A DNA stretch of 64,000 nucleotides from Chryseobacterium vaccae (GTDB taxonomy: Bacteria; Bacteroidota; Bacteroidia; Flavobacteriales; Weeksellaceae): contig NZ_VSWH01000001.1 of assembly GCF_009602705.1 (NCBI RefSeq), forward strand, positions 2,170,001 to 2,234,000. Reading direction: 5' to 3'. Within the stretch, counting starts at the first letter, position 1. Every line of letters starts with the position of its first letter. The translations under genes were made by a program, and so were the position numbers. Below, one piece after another: positions 18,301 through 29,046 of this stretch. Below the pieces are notes generated by a model. That model ran no database searches, was not told the DNA's origin, and worked only from the letters and a program-made list of their open reading frames with translations.

Positions 18301-19299
18301 TTATGTTAGTGTAGATCCTGATTTTTCTAAATTTTCATATATATACTTAACATCCTGAGAGTTTTCTTTATTTAAAACCAATATTACATCTCTAGTATCT
18401 ATAAGTATTGAATTTTTCATTCCTATAAACTGGGCAAACTTTTTTTCGTCCCCGATATACATATTTCCGTGCTCATCAACCGGGTGTCCATTTCTTAGAA
18501 GATAATCATATAATGAATCAAAAGCCCCTAAATCTGACCAAAAAAAGTCTGATTTAACCATTTTGATTTTTTTACTTTTTTCCATAACGGCATAGTCTAT
18601 ACTTTTGGAAGGAATTACTTTCATTAATTCTTCTGATATAGATGCATCTTCATTTCTATTTTCCCAAGCAGTTTTAGCCGTTTTGAATATTTCAGGATCA
18701 TGAAGAAGCAATTCATCAAGCATGACACCTGCTTTAAAACAAAACATTCCACTGTTCCACATAAATTTTCCGCTTTTGACAAATTCAATAGCAGTTTCTC
18801 TGTTGGGTTTTTCCCGAAATCTTAATACTTCTCTTCCTTCATATTCAATATAACCATATCCCGTTTCAGGCTTGTCTGGATTAATTCCAAAGGTTGCAAT
18901 GTATCCTTCTTTTGCAAGGCTTAAAGATTCATTGACAGCTTTCTCATAAAAGCTGTCTCCGTCTATTATATGATCTGAAGGAGTCACTAATAAGATATCT
19001 TCTCTATCGGCAGCAAAACACGCTAGAGCAATTGCGGCGGCAGTATTTCTTGGTAATGGTTCTGTAATGGACAAAACGGGTTTATCCATGTCTTTCAACC
19101 ATTTTTCTCCAATTTTAGAATTTTCAGAATTTGATATAACAATTAAGCTTTCAACAAATCTCTTATTTCTATTAATTGTCAGACTGAACAAAGAATCTCC
19201 TTGAAAGATTTCAAGATATTGCTTAGGATTATGTTTTCTAGATAATGGCCACAATCTGGACCCCACCCCTCCACTTAAAATGACATTTTTTATGGACAT
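18301..19299 (-). CDS. manC: Mannose-1-phosphate guanylyltransferase
   Basis: 332 residues. VILSGGVGSRLWPLSRKHNPKQYL is the full nucleotidyltransferase signature, followed by EPLPRNTAAAIALA, VTPSDHII and REKPN, FMWNSGMF and SIDYAVMEKS. It makes GDP-mannose from Man-1-P and GTP. It lacks the C-terminal isomerase domain of the ~470-residue bifunctional ManC/AlgA type. No phosphomannomutase is in the window, so Man-1-P must come from elsewhere. Separated by 76 bases from gmd. Confidence 0.94.
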   Translation of the reverse strand: MSIKNVILSGGVGSRLWPLSRKHNPKQYLEIFQGDSLFSLTINRNKRFVESLIVISNSENSKIGEKWLKDMDKPVLSITEPLPRNTAAAIALACFAADREDILLVTPSDHIIDGDSFYEKAVNESLSLAKEGYIATFGINPDKPETGYGYIEYEGREVLRFREKPNRETAIEFVKSGKFMWNSGMFCFKAGVMLDELLLHDPEIFKTAKTAWENRNEDASISEELMKVIPSKSIDYAVMEKSKKIKMVKSDFFWSDLGAFDSLYDYLLRNGHPVDEHGNMYIGDEKKFAQFIGMKNSILIDTRDVILVLNKENSQDVKYIYENLEKSGSTLT

Positions 19300-19302
19300 T
19301 CT

Positions 19303-21666
19303 TTATTTATTAAGTATTTTTTGCCACCATTTTTTTTCTTCTACAGTATATCCGTAACCATATTTATTACCATAGCCAAAATAATCTTTACTAACATCAT
19401 TTAGAACAAATCCTGTATTCTTAATTTTCTGAGAATCTATATTTCTATTGGCAAAATCAATCAATGTTTTTTCGGTATATTGGGATCTTGTTACATAGAG
19501 TGTGGCATCTGCCAGCTCTGCAAAAAGTAATGTATCTGTAACCAACATTAAAGGTGCTGTATCTAAAATAATATAGTCATATTTATGTTTTAGTTCCTCA
19601 ATTAATACTTCATATCTTCCGTTGGTAAGAAGCTCTGTAGGGTTTGGAGGAATACTTCCTGAATATATTACATCCAAATAAGGATTAAATGTTGAAACAT
19701 GAATAATTTCTTCAAGTTTAGTTTTATCAGAATATAAATACTCTGTAAGACCTGAAAGCCCCTTTCTAGCTTTATTATATCTCTGAAGTTGAGGATTTCG
19801 TATATCAGATCCAATAATAATAACTTTTTTACTAGGAGTTGCTAATGTAAGGGCCAGATTTACGGAAACAAAAGTTTTCCCTTCTCCCTTCACTGTTGAA
19901 GTAACAAACACAACTTTTGCTTCTTTTTTCTTTGGTAGCATAAAATTCATATTTGTAATAAGAATTCTAAATGCTTCTGCCAAAGGAGAAATATCATTAA
20001 CTTTCACCAATTCATCCTGTCCTTTGTTTAAACTTGGAATCTCACCAATTATTGGCTTACCATGTGATAATTTTTCCAAGTCATGTTTAGATTTTACTTT
20101 ATTGTTAATTAATTCTTTTATATATATATAAATGATAGGCGATACGATTCCCATCAACAAAGCAGCCATTAAAAAAACTAATTTTTTAGGAGCCACAGGT
20201 TTGGGAGATGCATATGCATAATCTACAATTCTTGCTTTATCTGCTGTTACTGCAAGGGATATTGCTGTTTCTTCTCTTTTTTGTAATAAAATTAAATATA
20301 AACTTTCTTTGATCTGCTGCTGTCTTTCTATATCTCTGAATAATTTCTCCTGTTCCGGAATCTTAGAAATCTTGGAAGAAACTTTTTGTTGCTCAGCCAG
20401 ATACTGATTTTTCGCAAGCTGCAAACCTGTGCCATTTTTTCTAAGACTTTCAACAACAGAAGCTCTCAAAGAATTGATTTGTTTATTAAGATCAATTACT
20501 ATCGGGTTTTGAGGAGTTGCGCTTTCCAGTAATCTGTTTCTCTCCAGTACTAGTTGATTGTAAGAACTTATACTTCTAACTGCTTCATCATTTTGCAATC
20601 CAACATTTGTAGGAAGCACTTCGCTATTCCCTTGTTTAGACATATAGCCTATTAAAGCATTTGTGAGATCAAGTTGAGCATCAACTTCTATTTGTTTTGA
20701 ACGAGCTTCTGCTGAACTTTCTAAACCAATTTTAGCTTCAGTTACCAGATCTGTAATTTGATTTGAAGATTTAAATCGTTCTTTTTTATTTTCAACTTCA
20801 CCTAAATCATTAGCAATGATATTTATTCTTTCATCTATAAAATCTCTCGTACTTGCAGATTCAGAATTTTTATCTTTAATAGCATCATTGTTATATACGG
20901 TTACAAGTTTATTTAAAATATCTTTTGCCTTATCTGTATTTGGATAATTTAATGAAAGTACAATAACCGTTGCATCTTTATCTGCAAGACCAACATTCAA
21001 TATTTTTTGTACTCCATTTACAGCACCTTCTAATGTAGAATAAGTAAAATTTAAGTTTGATAGTTCTCCTGCTTTATCTTTATTAAATTTAGGATTTTTT
21101 AAAAACATGATATTCGCATAAGGCAAATTTACAGTCTTGCCAAACGATGTTTGAATATCTTTTGGTAGTTCTTCAGATGATAAAGTAAGTATGTTATTTG
21201 AAATTTTAATAAAAACAGGTTCTTTTGGTAAATCGGCAAGTGGTTTTTCGTTGATAACCTTTATAATGAAGGGACTTGTATCTTTGTATAGTTCTCTTGA
21301 TGAAAAGCCTTCTCCCTCATGGATTGTTGTGTATAGGCCAAGAGAAGTAACAACATCTGTCATTAGCTTTTTTGACTTGAAAATTTCAATTTCATTTTCA
21401 ATACTGTTTGTACCCATACCCCCAATTCCAGATAAGTCCTGTAATACGCCAAAATCACCACCGACAGTAGGAGTTTTTTTAGCATCTTTAATCAAAACAG
21501 ATGATTGAATGCTATATACTGGTGTAACAAATTTTAAATAAAAGTAAACTAATATTAAAGCTATTACTGGCATAATAACAAACCATATCCAATTTCTTAA
21601 ATACGGTTTAATTATTTCTAAAAAATTGATTTCATTTTCTGATTCCTCAACGACTGGACTATTCAT
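19303..21666 (-). CDS. wzc: Wzc-type polysaccharide co-polymerase and tyrosine autokinase
   Basis: 787 residues. N-terminal Wzz domain with membrane segment ~32-52, a large periplasmic part with predicted coiled coil and GNVR-like region (residues ~270-480), second membrane segment ~500-520, then a BY-kinase domain: Walker [11 protein letters not shown] near 590, Walker A' [10 protein letters not shown], Walker [11 protein letters not shown]. The tail has a tyrosine cluster ([13 protein letters not shown]) of the kind that is phosphorylated in Wzc. With Wza it governs chain length and export. Confidence 0.94.
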   Translation of the reverse strand: MNSPVVEESENEINFLEIIKPYLRNWIWFVIMPVIALILVYFYLKFVTPVYSIQSSVLIKDAKKTPTVGGDFGVLQDLSGIGGMGTNSIENEIEIFKSKKLMTDVVTSLGLYTTIHEGEGFSSRELYKDTSPFIIKVINEKPLADLPKEPVFIKISNNILTLSSEELPKDIQTSFGKTVNLPYANIMFLKNPKFNKDKAGELSNLNFTYSTLEGAVNGVQKILNVGLADKDATVIVLSLNYPNTDKAKDILNKLVTVYNNDAIKDKNSESASTRDFIDERINIIANDLGEVENKKERFKSSNQITDLVTEAKIGLESSAEARSKQIEVDAQLDLTNALIGYMSKQGNSEVLPTNVGLQNDEAVRSISSYNQLVLERNRLLESATPQNPIVIDLNKQINSLRASVVESLRKNGTGLQLAKNQYLAEQQKVSSKISKIPEQEKLFRDIERQQQIKESLYLILLQKREETAISLAVTADKARIVDYAYASPKPVAPKKLVFLMAALLMGIVSPIIYIYIKELINNKVKSKHDLEKLSHGKPIIGEIPSLNKGQDELVKVNDISPLAEAFRILITNMNFMLPKKKEAKVVFVTSTVKGEGKTFVSVNLALTLATPSKKVIIIGSDIRNPQLQRYNKARKGLSGLTEYLYSDKTKLEEIIHVSTFNPYLDVIYSGSIPPNPTELLTNGRYEVLIEELKHKYDYIILDTAPLMLVTDTLLFAELADATLYVTRSQYTEKTLIDFANRNIDSQKIKNTGFVLNDVSKDYFGYGNKYGYGYTVEEKKWWQKILNK

Positions 21667-21728
21667 TATTTAATTTTAAATTACAGTATCGATTGATTTT
21701 AAACTTTTGCTATTAATTTTTTTGTGTT

Positions 21729-23030
21729 TTATAATCTGGCATCCACCAAGTTTCTGTCTAAACATGCTTTTGCATCAAAAATAATTGCATTCTCTTTTTT
21801 CATATTCTTTATATCCATTGTCAAAAACTCATTATGAGCAACTGCAATGATAATAGAGTCATATTTTTTACTGGAAGGCTTTTCATTTAGAATTACAACT
21901 CCATATTCATGTTGTACTTCTTCTTTATTCGCCCAAGGATCAAAGATGTCAACCTCAATTCCATATTCTTTTAATTCTTTGTAAATATCTATAACTTTAG
22001 TATTTCTTACATCTGGGCAGTTTTCTTTAAATGTTACTCCCAAAATCAAAGCCTCAGAATTTTTTATCATATTTCCTTTAGCTATAAGAAGTTTAACTAC
22101 TTTAGATGCAATAAATTTTGCTATAGAATCATTTACTCTACGCCCAGATAAAATAACATCGGGATGATATCCTAACTGTTCTGCCTTATGTGCTAGATAA
22201 TACGGATCTACTGAGATACAATGACCTCCTACTAGCCCTGGCTTGTACTTTAAAAAATTATATTTGGTTCCTGCTGCTTCCAAAACATCATTAGTATCAA
22301 TTCCTATTCGATCAAAGATGAGAGCTAGTTCATTGACAAATGATATGTTAACATCCCTTTGGGCATTTTCAATTGCTTTAGAAGCTTCTGCAACCTTAAT
22401 ACTTGGGGCTTTATGGGTGCCCGCCGTTATGATTTTTTTATATAAATTATCTACTTCGATTGCTATTTCGTCCGTTGAGCCCGATGTAACTTTTTTTATA
22501 CTTGTTAATGTATTTATTTTATCTCCCGGATTAATTCTTTCAGGGGAATATCCTACATAAAAGTCTTTATTAAATTGCAATCCTGAGTATTTTTCTAATA
22601 TAGGAACACATTCTTCTTCGGTACATCCTGGAAAAACGGTAGACTCATATATTATTATATCATCTTTTTTGATGATCTCACCAAGCATTTTAGAGGCATA
22701 TATTAAAGGCTTTAGATCAGGAGAATTATATTTATCTATAGGTGTGGGAACTGTAACTATAAATATATTGCAGTCTAAAATTTCTTTCAGATCATCGACA
22801 GCCTTATATCCTATCTTTCCTTGGGATTCTTTATAATTGTTTAAAGCAGATTTTAGTTTTGCCTCATCAGATTCCAATGTGACATCCCTTCCTTCATTCA
22901 ATTGAGATATTCTAACAGAATTCACATCAAACCCTAAAACAGGGAAATAATTCGAAAACTCTAGAGATAGCGGTAAACCAACATAACCCTGCCCGATTAC
23001 TGCTATTCTATATGATTTAATTTCATTCAT
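21729..23030 (-). CDS. Nucleotide-sugar dehydrogenase, UDP-HexNAc 6-dehydrogenase type (TviB/WbpO-like)
   Basis: 433 residues. IAVIGQGYVGLPLSLEF Rossmann motif at residues 9-25, TVPTPIDKYNSPDL, ESTVFPGCTEE, YSPERINPGD, and the catalytic cysteine in GLVGGHCISVDPYYL followed by AEQLGYHPDVILSGRRVND. This last combination is typical of TviB/WbpO, which oxidise UDP-GlcNAc or UDP-GalNAc to the uronic acid, rather than of UDP-glucose dehydrogenase. Sits between wza and wzc, so a HexNAc-uronic acid is probably a repeat-unit sugar. Confidence 0.9.
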   Translation of the reverse strand: MNEIKSYRIAVIGQGYVGLPLSLEFSNYFPVLGFDVNSVRISQLNEGRDVTLESDEAKLKSALNNYKESQGKIGYKAVDDLKEILDCNIFIVTVPTPIDKYNSPDLKPLIYASKMLGEIIKKDDIIIYESTVFPGCTEEECVPILEKYSGLQFNKDFYVGYSPERINPGDKINTLTSIKKVTSGSTDEIAIEVDNLYKKIITAGTHKAPSIKVAEASKAIENAQRDVNISFVNELALIFDRIGIDTNDVLEAAGTKYNFLKYKPGLVGGHCISVDPYYLAHKAEQLGYHPDVILSGRRVNDSIAKFIASKVVKLLIAKGNMIKNSEALILGVTFKENCPDVRNTKVIDIYKELKEYGIEVDIFDPWANKEEVQHEYGVVILNEKPSSKKYDSIIIAVAHNEFLTMDIKNMKKENAIIFDAKACLDRNLVDARL

Positions 23031-23076
23031 TTTTAGTATTTTTTTTGCAACCAGAAAGAATTTAATTATGGAACTG

Positions 23077-23895
23077 TTATTTTTTAATTAAACTCACAAT
23101 GACAGCCGCTGCAGTAATAGCAATTGAAGCTGCAGTTAAATATAATCCTGTATTAGGATTTTGTTTAGACATCGCATCTTTAGTGTTATTTGCAGAAACT
23201 ATAATAGCGTCTCCCTGTTTTAAGTTATAATATGGAGAATTAATAAGGTTAGCATCTCTTAAGTTTACTTTACCATGAGTTATCTGGCCGTTTTCTGTTC
23301 GGATTACCAAGATATCCTCTCTTTTTCCATACATAGTAAGATCTCCAGCTAAACCTAGCGCATTCCAAATAGTACCTTGTCCATTAGAAATTACATAATC
23401 TCCCTGCTTATTTACTTCTCCAAGAATTGTAATTTTAAAATTAGCAAGTCTTAGGTTAACAGTGGGATTAATGATGTATTGTGTCATCTTATTTCTCAGT
23501 TCATCTTTGAACTCTACTAATGTTTTGTTTGAGGTATTAAGTTTCCCAAGTATAGGAAAATCTATATCTCCATTAGCATCCACAACATAAGTAGGACCTG
23601 TAATAGAAGCAACGCCCTGGTTAGGAGTATTCCCTCCTGCAAATGCATTAGTCTGAACAATTTCAGATGAAGAATAGTTTTGGTTAAAAGGCTTTACAAC
23701 ATCCATATCTTTTGCAGTCACCAATATTACCAACTGATCTCCCGTTTGAATTGTATTATTCAGATTTTTTGAAGATGCTTCAAGAGCTATCTTCTCAATA
23801 TTTTGCATATAGTTAAGGTCATTTTTTGCGTTAGGATTTGTCTTGCATGAAACTAACCAAAATGCGACCAATACAACCAATATCTTACTTTTCAT
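23077..23895 (-). CDS. wza: Wza-type polysaccharide export lipoprotein
   Basis: 272 residues. Signal peptide with lipobox LVSC (Cys17). Polysaccharide-export domain (TGDQLVILVTAKD and YVVDANGDIDFPILGKL), then an SLBB-like segment (FKITILGEVNKQGDYVI) and a C-terminal membrane-spanning stretch (~248-268) as in the shorter Wza proteins of Bacteroidota. It forms the outer-membrane exit channel with Wzc. Confidence 0.92.
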   Translation of the reverse strand: MKSKILVVLVAFWLVSCKTNPNAKNDLNYMQNIEKIALEASSKNLNNTIQTGDQLVILVTAKDMDVVKPFNQNYSSSEIVQTNAFAGGNTPNQGVASITGPTYVVDANGDIDFPILGKLNTSNKTLVEFKDELRNKMTQYIINPTVNLRLANFKITILGEVNKQGDYVISNGQGTIWNALGLAGDLTMYGKREDILVIRTENGQITHGKVNLRDANLINSPYYNLKQGDAIIVSANNTKDAMSKQNPNTGLYLTAASIAITAAAVIVSLIKK

Positions 23896-23928
23896 ATCTT
23901 AAAATTGTACAAATATACATTTATATTT

Positions 23929-25857
23929 TTATTTATCTAAAATCTCATAGATCGAGTTATTGCTCCTAAATTCAGGCACAATTGATTTCAAAATCTTAAC
24001 AACTTCTACCTTATCTTTCATTACGGAAGCCTCTGTAATCAGGTTGATCAAACTCTCAATTTCCATAAACTCCATCGTCGGATCTTTAGAGATCATGATT
24101 TTTTCATTATGAGTAGGAAGTGTTTTTGCATTATCGCTCAACAGCTCTTCGTAGAGCTTCTCTCCTGGTCTCAATCCTGTATAAATAATCTTAATATCAA
24201 TATTAGGTTCAAATCCCGAAAGTTTGATCATTCTTCTTGCCAGATCAAGGATTTTTACAGGCTCTCCCATATCAAAAACAAAGATTTCTCCACCCTGCCC
24301 CATTGTCCCGGCTTGCAGTACAAGTTCGCAGGCTTCCGGAATCGTCATGAAATATCTCACAATGTCCGGATGGGTAATGGTAACCGGACCGCCAGCTTCA
24401 ATCTGCCTTTTAAAGTGCGGGATAACGGATCCGTTCGATCCTAAAACATTACCAAATCTCGTTGTAATAAACTTGGTTATATTACCGTCAACATGCTGTA
24501 AAGACTGAACAAATAATTCAGCAGCTCTCTTGGAAGCCCCCATTACATTGGTAGGATTCACAGCTTTATCTGTAGAGATCATTACAAACCGGTTGACCTT
24601 GTAGCGGCTAGACAACACCGCAATATTTTTTGATCCTAAAACATTGACACGTATTGCTTCATTAGGGTTTTCCTCAACCAAAGGAACATGCTTATATGCA
24701 GCAGCATGATATACCATTGAGAAATTATAGGTCTGGAATAAAGGTTCAACTCTGTGAATATTAGAAACATCAGCCAAAACAAACTTGAATCTGATGTGAG
24801 GAAATTTCTCTTTCATCTCCAGCTCAATGTCATACAATGGAGTTTCTGCCTGATCTAAAACAACAATTAAAGCAGGGTTGAACTGAGCAACCTGTCTGAC
24901 AATTTCACTTCCGATAGAACCAGCTCCACCGGTTACCAGTACATTCTTATTAAAATGTCTGCTTTTTACCTCTTCATTTTCTATCTTAATAGGCTTTCTG
25001 TTAAGAAGATCCTCAATCTGAAGATTCCTGATGGATCCCCCCAGGTCACTGTCTCTTAATTTCTGTACAGAAGGAGCTTTGAATATATTCAGGTCTTTTT
25101 CTAAAAATAAATTCACCCAGGAATTCATTTCGTCTTTAGACATCATTTCTTTAACAATAATAACACCATCAATGATAAGATCTTCTTTTGTTGCTTCTTC
25201 TATTTTCCTTTTTTCGTAGATAGGTTTTCCTAATAACGAAGCTCTTTTCGAATCTGTCCTTTGAGTTAAAAATCCTACAACCTGATAAGGCAGACTTGGA
25301 TTATCAAGAATAGCACGTGCTATAGCAATAGACTGTTCATCAATACCCAGTACCAAAATTCTTTTTTTCAGGGTACTTCTCCTGTATTCTCTTACAATAT
25401 GAAAAAACTCTTTCACATAAAGCCTGAACAGAAAAAGTCCCATAAAGGAGATGATAAAATATAGGACAAGAAAAGGGGTTAAAATAAATTTCCCTCCTGT
25501 TACCCAGAAGTAAATAAGATTTACTACGCCTATAACTGTCATTGTACAAAAACAGGAAATCAGCAGTTTGAAAAGATCAATAAAGGTGGAGTGCCTTATA
25601 ATCCCTGCATAGGTCTTGAAAAAATACATAAACATAGTATTCACCACAATAATAAAGGTAAAAACTATACTTTTATCTTCGTGATAAATAAATTCTTTCT
25701 GAGTAATTTTTTCTATAGTATAAGTAGAAAGGAATAGAGATATAACCAAAATGATAATATCTATTACAAGTATTATCCATCTGGGAAGATATCTTACATC
25801 AGAGAGATTGACAACATTGTCTCCTCCAAATACTTTTTTCCTAAAAGAGTTGTACAT
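23929..25857 (-). CDS. WbpM/CapD-type membrane-bound UDP-HexNAc 4,6-dehydratase
   Basis: 642 residues. Four membrane segments in the first ~150 residues, a CoA-binding-like Rossmann domain (~165-290), then a dehydratase domain with VTGGAGSIGSEIVRQ near residue 308, YHAAAYKHVPLVEENP, and ISTDKAVNPTNVMGASKR, where Met replaces the usual catalytic Tyr (Ser-Met-Lys, normal for WbpM/FlaA1). It makes UDP-4-keto-6-deoxy-HexNAc, feeding either the WbpV-like reductase or the DegT aminotransferase upstream. First gene of the capsule operon, preceded by a consensus -7 element. Confidence 0.94.
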   Translation of the reverse strand: MYNSFRKKVFGGDNVVNLSDVRYLPRWIILVIDIIILVISLFLSTYTIEKITQKEFIYHEDKSIVFTFIIVVNTMFMYFFKTYAGIIRHSTFIDLFKLLISCFCTMTVIGVVNLIYFWVTGGKFILTPFLVLYFIISFMGLFLFRLYVKEFFHIVREYRRSTLKKRILVLGIDEQSIAIARAILDNPSLPYQVVGFLTQRTDSKRASLLGKPIYEKRKIEEATKEDLIIDGVIIVKEMMSKDEMNSWVNLFLEKDLNIFKAPSVQKLRDSDLGGSIRNLQIEDLLNRKPIKIENEEVKSRHFNKNVLVTGGAGSIGSEIVRQVAQFNPALIVVLDQAETPLYDIELEMKEKFPHIRFKFVLADVSNIHRVEPLFQTYNFSMVYHAAAYKHVPLVEENPNEAIRVNVLGSKNIAVLSSRYKVNRFVMISTDKAVNPTNVMGASKRAAELFVQSLQHVDGNITKFITTRFGNVLGSNGSVIPHFKRQIEAGGPVTITHPDIVRYFMTIPEACELVLQAGTMGQGGEIFVFDMGEPVKILDLARRMIKLSGFEPNIDIKIIYTGLRPGEKLYEELLSDNAKTLPTHNEKIMISKDPTMEFMEIESLINLITEASVMKDKVEVVKILKSIVPEFRSNNSIYEILDK

Positions 25858-25929
25858 TGTCTGTATTTGTGTTCATATTTAAAACGGCTAAAACCAATTT
25901 TTAATTAATATTAATTCTTGAGATGGATA

Positions 25930-25937
25930 CAAAATTA
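25930..25937 (-). promoter_or_regulatory. -7 element TAATTTTG, likely promoter of the polysaccharide operon
   Basis: Perfect TAnnTTTG on the minus strand, 72 bases before the WbpM-like ATG. No comparable internal promoter was seen in the cluster. Confidence 0.5.
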
Positions 25938-25986
25938 AAATAAAATCCCATCTTTATTTAATTTTATGGTATAAATTTAGGGAATT

Positions 25987-27105
25987 TCACATCCTAAGGA
26001 TTTCAGCTATTCTTTCCTTGTCATCGTCCGTTAAATTAGTCCCCGATGGCAGGCACAATCCATGGTCAAAAAGTGTACCAGAAAGATTATTTCCAAAAAA
26101 CTGATATTGTTTATACAACGGCTGAAGATGCATGGGTTTCCATAGATATCTGGTTTCTATATTATTCTGAGAAAATAGTTTCCTCAATTTTTCTTTTGAA
26201 AGATTATTTTTGAGAATAACCGTATTGAGCCAGTAGTTAGAAAAAAAATCACCATTTGGTGCAGAAAAAAGTTCAATATTTTCATGATCTTTAAGACAGA
26301 TCTGATAAAAATCATGATTTTCTCTCCGTCCTGTGATCTTATTTCCCAGTGTTTCCAGCTGTCCGCGGCCTATTCCTGCTGTAATATTATCCATCCGATA
26401 ATTATAGCCTATCTCAGAATGACAGTAATAATCTTCATCATCTTTGGCCTGTGTTGCCAGAAAAAGAGCTTTCTTTTTATCAGCTTCATTTCTCGAAATC
26501 AGAATTCCCCCGCCTGCCGTGGTAATAATTTTATTTCCGTTAAAGCTGATGACTGAAAGATCTCCGAAAGTTCCACACAACTGTCCTTTATAGCTGCTTC
26601 CCAGGGCTTCTGCACTATCTTCAATCAATGGGATTTCATATTTCCGCGAGATGCTGAGTATTTCGTCTGCTTTGAAGGGCATTCCATATAAAGAAACAAC
26701 AATAATGGCTTTAGGCTTTTTTCCTTTCTGAATACAGAATTTAACAGCTTCTTCCAGTGCATCAGGGCACATATTCCAGGTATCTTCTTCACTATCTACA
26801 AATACGGGAACAGCATTTAAATAAAGTACAGGATTAGCAGAAGCTACAAAAGTGAACGACTGGCAGATTACGAAATCCCCTTCTTGAACATTCAGTAATC
26901 TCAGGGCAAGGTGAATGGCTGCCGTTCCGGATGATAAAGCTGTAACATGGGAAGTGCCTCCTAAATAATGCTCAAGACTGTTTTCAAATTCATCTATATT
27001 TGAGCCGTATTGGGAAATCCAGTTGGTATCAAATGCGTGTTGTATATATTGAAGCTCATTCCCTCCCATATGTGGTGGTGAAAGCCAAATCTTCTGTTTT
27101 TCCAA
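25987..27105 (-). CDS. DegT/DnrJ/EryC1 family PLP-dependent sugar aminotransferase
   Basis: 372 residues. WLSPPHMGGNELQYI, ALSSGTAAIHLAL, FTFVASANPVLY, LIEDSAEALGSSYKG and the PLP-lysine motif SFNGNKIITTAGGG (Lys in FNGNK). The start WLSPPHMG with this set resembles PglE-type UDP-4-amino-4,6-dideoxy-HexNAc aminotransferases acting on the product of WbpM/PglF dehydratases. Seven bases downstream of recX and 129 bases upstream of the WbpM-like gene, so it may be transcribed with recX but function with the polysaccharide genes. Confidence 0.88.
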   Translation of the reverse strand: MEKQKIWLSPPHMGGNELQYIQHAFDTNWISQYGSNIDEFENSLEHYLGGTSHVTALSSGTAAIHLALRLLNVQEGDFVICQSFTFVASANPVLYLNAVPVFVDSEEDTWNMCPDALEEAVKFCIQKGKKPKAIIVVSLYGMPFKADEILSISRKYEIPLIEDSAEALGSSYKGQLCGTFGDLSVISFNGNKIITTAGGGILISRNEADKKKALFLATQAKDDEDYYCHSEIGYNYRMDNITAGIGRGQLETLGNKITGRRENHDFYQICLKDHENIELFSAPNGDFFSNYWLNTVILKNNLSKEKLRKLFSQNNIETRYLWKPMHLQPLYKQYQFFGNNLSGTLFDHGLCLPSGTNLTDDDKERIAEILRM

Positions 27106-27112
27106 TATCTAT

Positions 27113-27583
27113 TTATGTTTCTCCAAAAGTATCATTTATTTTTTCATATTCAAAGCCTCTGCTCATCAAATATTTTATAGTTTTTACTTTTTTTTGATAT
27201 TCTTTCAAGCCTTTCTGTTTAGAAGAATAATTTTCGTAAATTTTCCTGATCATTTTTTCATAATCATCTTCATCAATCTCATCAAAACAGCTATTGATAA
27301 GTCTTTCGGAAATCTGTTTCTGCTTCAGATTCATCCTGATCTTATTTCTCCCCCAATGTTTGATATAGAATTTACCCCTGATATAGCTCCGTGTAAAGCG
27401 TTCTTCATTCAGAAAGTTCTCCTTCAGAAGATAGAGCATAATTTCTTCCCTGGCTTCATCAATCAGTAAAAACTCTTTCATTTTCTGTTCTACCTCGGCA
27501 TGGCATCGGTCCTGGTAAACACAATAATTTACCACCTTCTGCCTGATTTCCTCAAATGTGAAAGATTTCTTCTCCATAATCAA
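27113..27583 (-). CDS. recX: RecX family regulatory protein
   Basis: 156 residues, three-helix-repeat RecX fold: CVYQDRCHAEVEQKM, YLLKENFLNEERFTRSYIRGK, GRNKIRMNLKQKQIS and a C-terminal MSRGFEYEKI helix. RecX caps and modulates RecA filaments. ATG at 27583 or 27577. It sits directly after the glyA terminator, with no recA nearby. Confidence 0.9.
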   Translation of the reverse strand: MIMEKKSFTFEEIRQKVVNYCVYQDRCHAEVEQKMKEFLLIDEAREEIMLYLLKENFLNEERFTRSYIRGKFYIKHWGRNKIRMNLKQKQISERLINSCFDEIDEDDYEKMIRKIYENYSSKQKGLKEYQKKVKTIKYLMSRGFEYEKINDTFGET

Positions 27584-27614
27584 TGAAAAAAGAATGGACA
27601 GGTGCCCATTCTTT
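27584..27614 (-). terminator. Terminator of glyA
   Basis: A 9-bp perfect stem (27589-27597 with 27606-27614), 8-base loop, and a run of T on the minus strand. It lies 22 bases past the glyA stop and just before recX. Confidence 0.8.
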
Positions 27615-27636
27615 ATTTTGTATTTTCCGCTAACAA

Positions 27637-28902
27637 TTAATAGTTGAACAGTGCTTTTCCTTCCATCAGTTCATTTACTTTTTTTCTGACAGATGCAAGA
27701 ACTTCTTCGTTTTTGATATTGTCTACGACATCGGAGATCAGTCCTGCAATAGTATCCATATCATTTTCTTTAAGGCCTCTTGTAGTAATAGCAGCCGTTC
27801 CTAATCTGATACCAGATGTAGTGAATGGTGACTTATCATCAAAAGGAACCATATTTTTATTACATGTAATATCAGCAAGAACTAAGGCTTTTTCAGTCTC
27901 TTTACCATTTACGCCTTTATTTCTAAGGTCTACCAGCATTAAATGGTTATCTGTACCTCCGCTTACAATATCAAATCCTCTGTCGATCATTGCTTTTGAA
28001 AGCGCCTGAGCATTTGCTTTAACTTGTTTAGCATAGGTTTCAAATTGTCCGTCTAATGCTTCACCAAAAGCTACTGCTTTACCGGCAATAACGTGCTCCA
28101 GCGGACCTCCCTGAATTCCTGGGAAAACGGCTCCGTCCAATACCTGGCTCATCATTTTGGTTTCTCCTTTCGGGGTTCTATGACCGTATGTATTTTCGAA
28201 ATCTTTCCCCATCATAATCATTCCTCCTCTAGGACCTCTTAAAGTCTTGTGCGTTGTTGTTGTTACCACGTGGCAGTGCTCAAACGGAGAGTTCAACAGC
28301 CCTTTGGCTACTAAACCTGCAGGGTGAGCAATATCCGCCCAAAGTGTTGCCCCGATTTCATCAGCAATTTCTCTGAATTTAGCATAATCCAGATCTCTTG
28401 AATACGCTGAGAAACCAGCGATAAGCATTTTTGGTCTTTCTCTGAGAGCTACTTCTCTCATCTGGTTATAATCTATAAGGCCGGTTTCTCTTTCTACTCC
28501 ATAAGACACTACCTGATACTGGATTCCTGAAAAGTTAACTCCTGAACCGTGGGTAAGGTGTCCTCCCATAGAAAGATCCATTCCCATGATTTTATCTCCT
28601 GGTTTCAAAACAGCAAGATAAATGGCAGCATTAGCCTGAGAACCGGAATGCGGCTGAACATTCACATAGTCCACACCGAAAAGTTCCTTGGCTCTGTTGA
28701 TTGCCAACGTTTCAACCTCATCTACCACTTCACAGCCCCCGTAATATCTTTTACCCGGGTACCCTTCAGCATATTTGTTTGTCAGTACGCTTCCCATTGC
28801 TTTCATCACGTTTTCAGAAACAAAGTTTTCTGACGCAATAAGTTCTAATCCATGGGATTGTCTTTGTCTTTCTTTTTCAATCAGGTCGAAAATAATATCC
28901 AT
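27637..28902 (-). CDS. glyA: Serine hydroxymethyltransferase
   Basis: 421 residues from the ATG at 28902. Interconverts serine and glycine with tetrahydrofolate. Motifs: [37 protein letters not shown], and the PLP lysine in [16 protein letters not shown]. An in-frame ATG at 28935 would add 11 residues but lies inside the consensus promoter (28933-28940), so it should not be in the mRNA. Confidence 0.96.
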   Translation of the reverse strand: MDIIFDLIEKERQRQSHGLELIASENFVSENVMKAMGSVLTNKYAEGYPGKRYYGGCEVVDEVETLAINRAKELFGVDYVNVQPHSGSQANAAIYLAVLKPGDKIMGMDLSMGGHLTHGSGVNFSGIQYQVVSYGVERETGLIDYNQMREVALRERPKMLIAGFSAYSRDLDYAKFREIADEIGATLWADIAHPAGLVAKGLLNSPFEHCHVVTTTTHKTLRGPRGGMIMMGKDFENTYGHRTPKGETKMMSQVLDGAVFPGIQGGPLEHVIAGKAVAFGEALDGQFETYAKQVKANAQALSKAMIDRGFDIVSGGTDNHLMLVDLRNKGVNGKETEKALVLADITCNKNMVPFDDKSPFTTSGIRLGTAAITTRGLKENDMDTIAGLISDVVDNIKNEEVLASVRKKVNELMEGKALFNY

Positions 28903-28932
28903 TATACTTTTAGTTTTTGAAATTTTCCACCC

Positions 28933-28963
28933 CAAATGTACGGAATTTCCGTTGAGATTTCAA
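28933..28963 (-). promoter_or_regulatory. glyA promoter: TTG - 20 bases - TACATTTG
   Basis: The -7 element at 28933-28940 matches TAnnTTTG and TTG at 28961-28963 gives a -33 element at 20-base spacing on the minus strand. It decides the glyA start. Confidence 0.7.
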
Positions 28964-29046
28964 CAGTGGGAAAAATGATTTTTGAAAGCTTAGCAGCCGA
29001 GGGTGACAGCATAAATTCACCGGTAAAGTCTTTCAGAATATTTCAT

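Noticed and set aside
7055..25857. Capsule cluster as a clearly foreign island
   Set aside because: No integrase, tRNA or insertion sequence at its borders. The glycosyltransferase genes are AT-richer, which is usual for such loci, but I cannot quantify transfer here.
28903..28935. Upstream ATG for glyA
   Set aside because: It overlaps the TACATTTG promoter element, so it would not be transcribed; the family N-terminus fits 28902.
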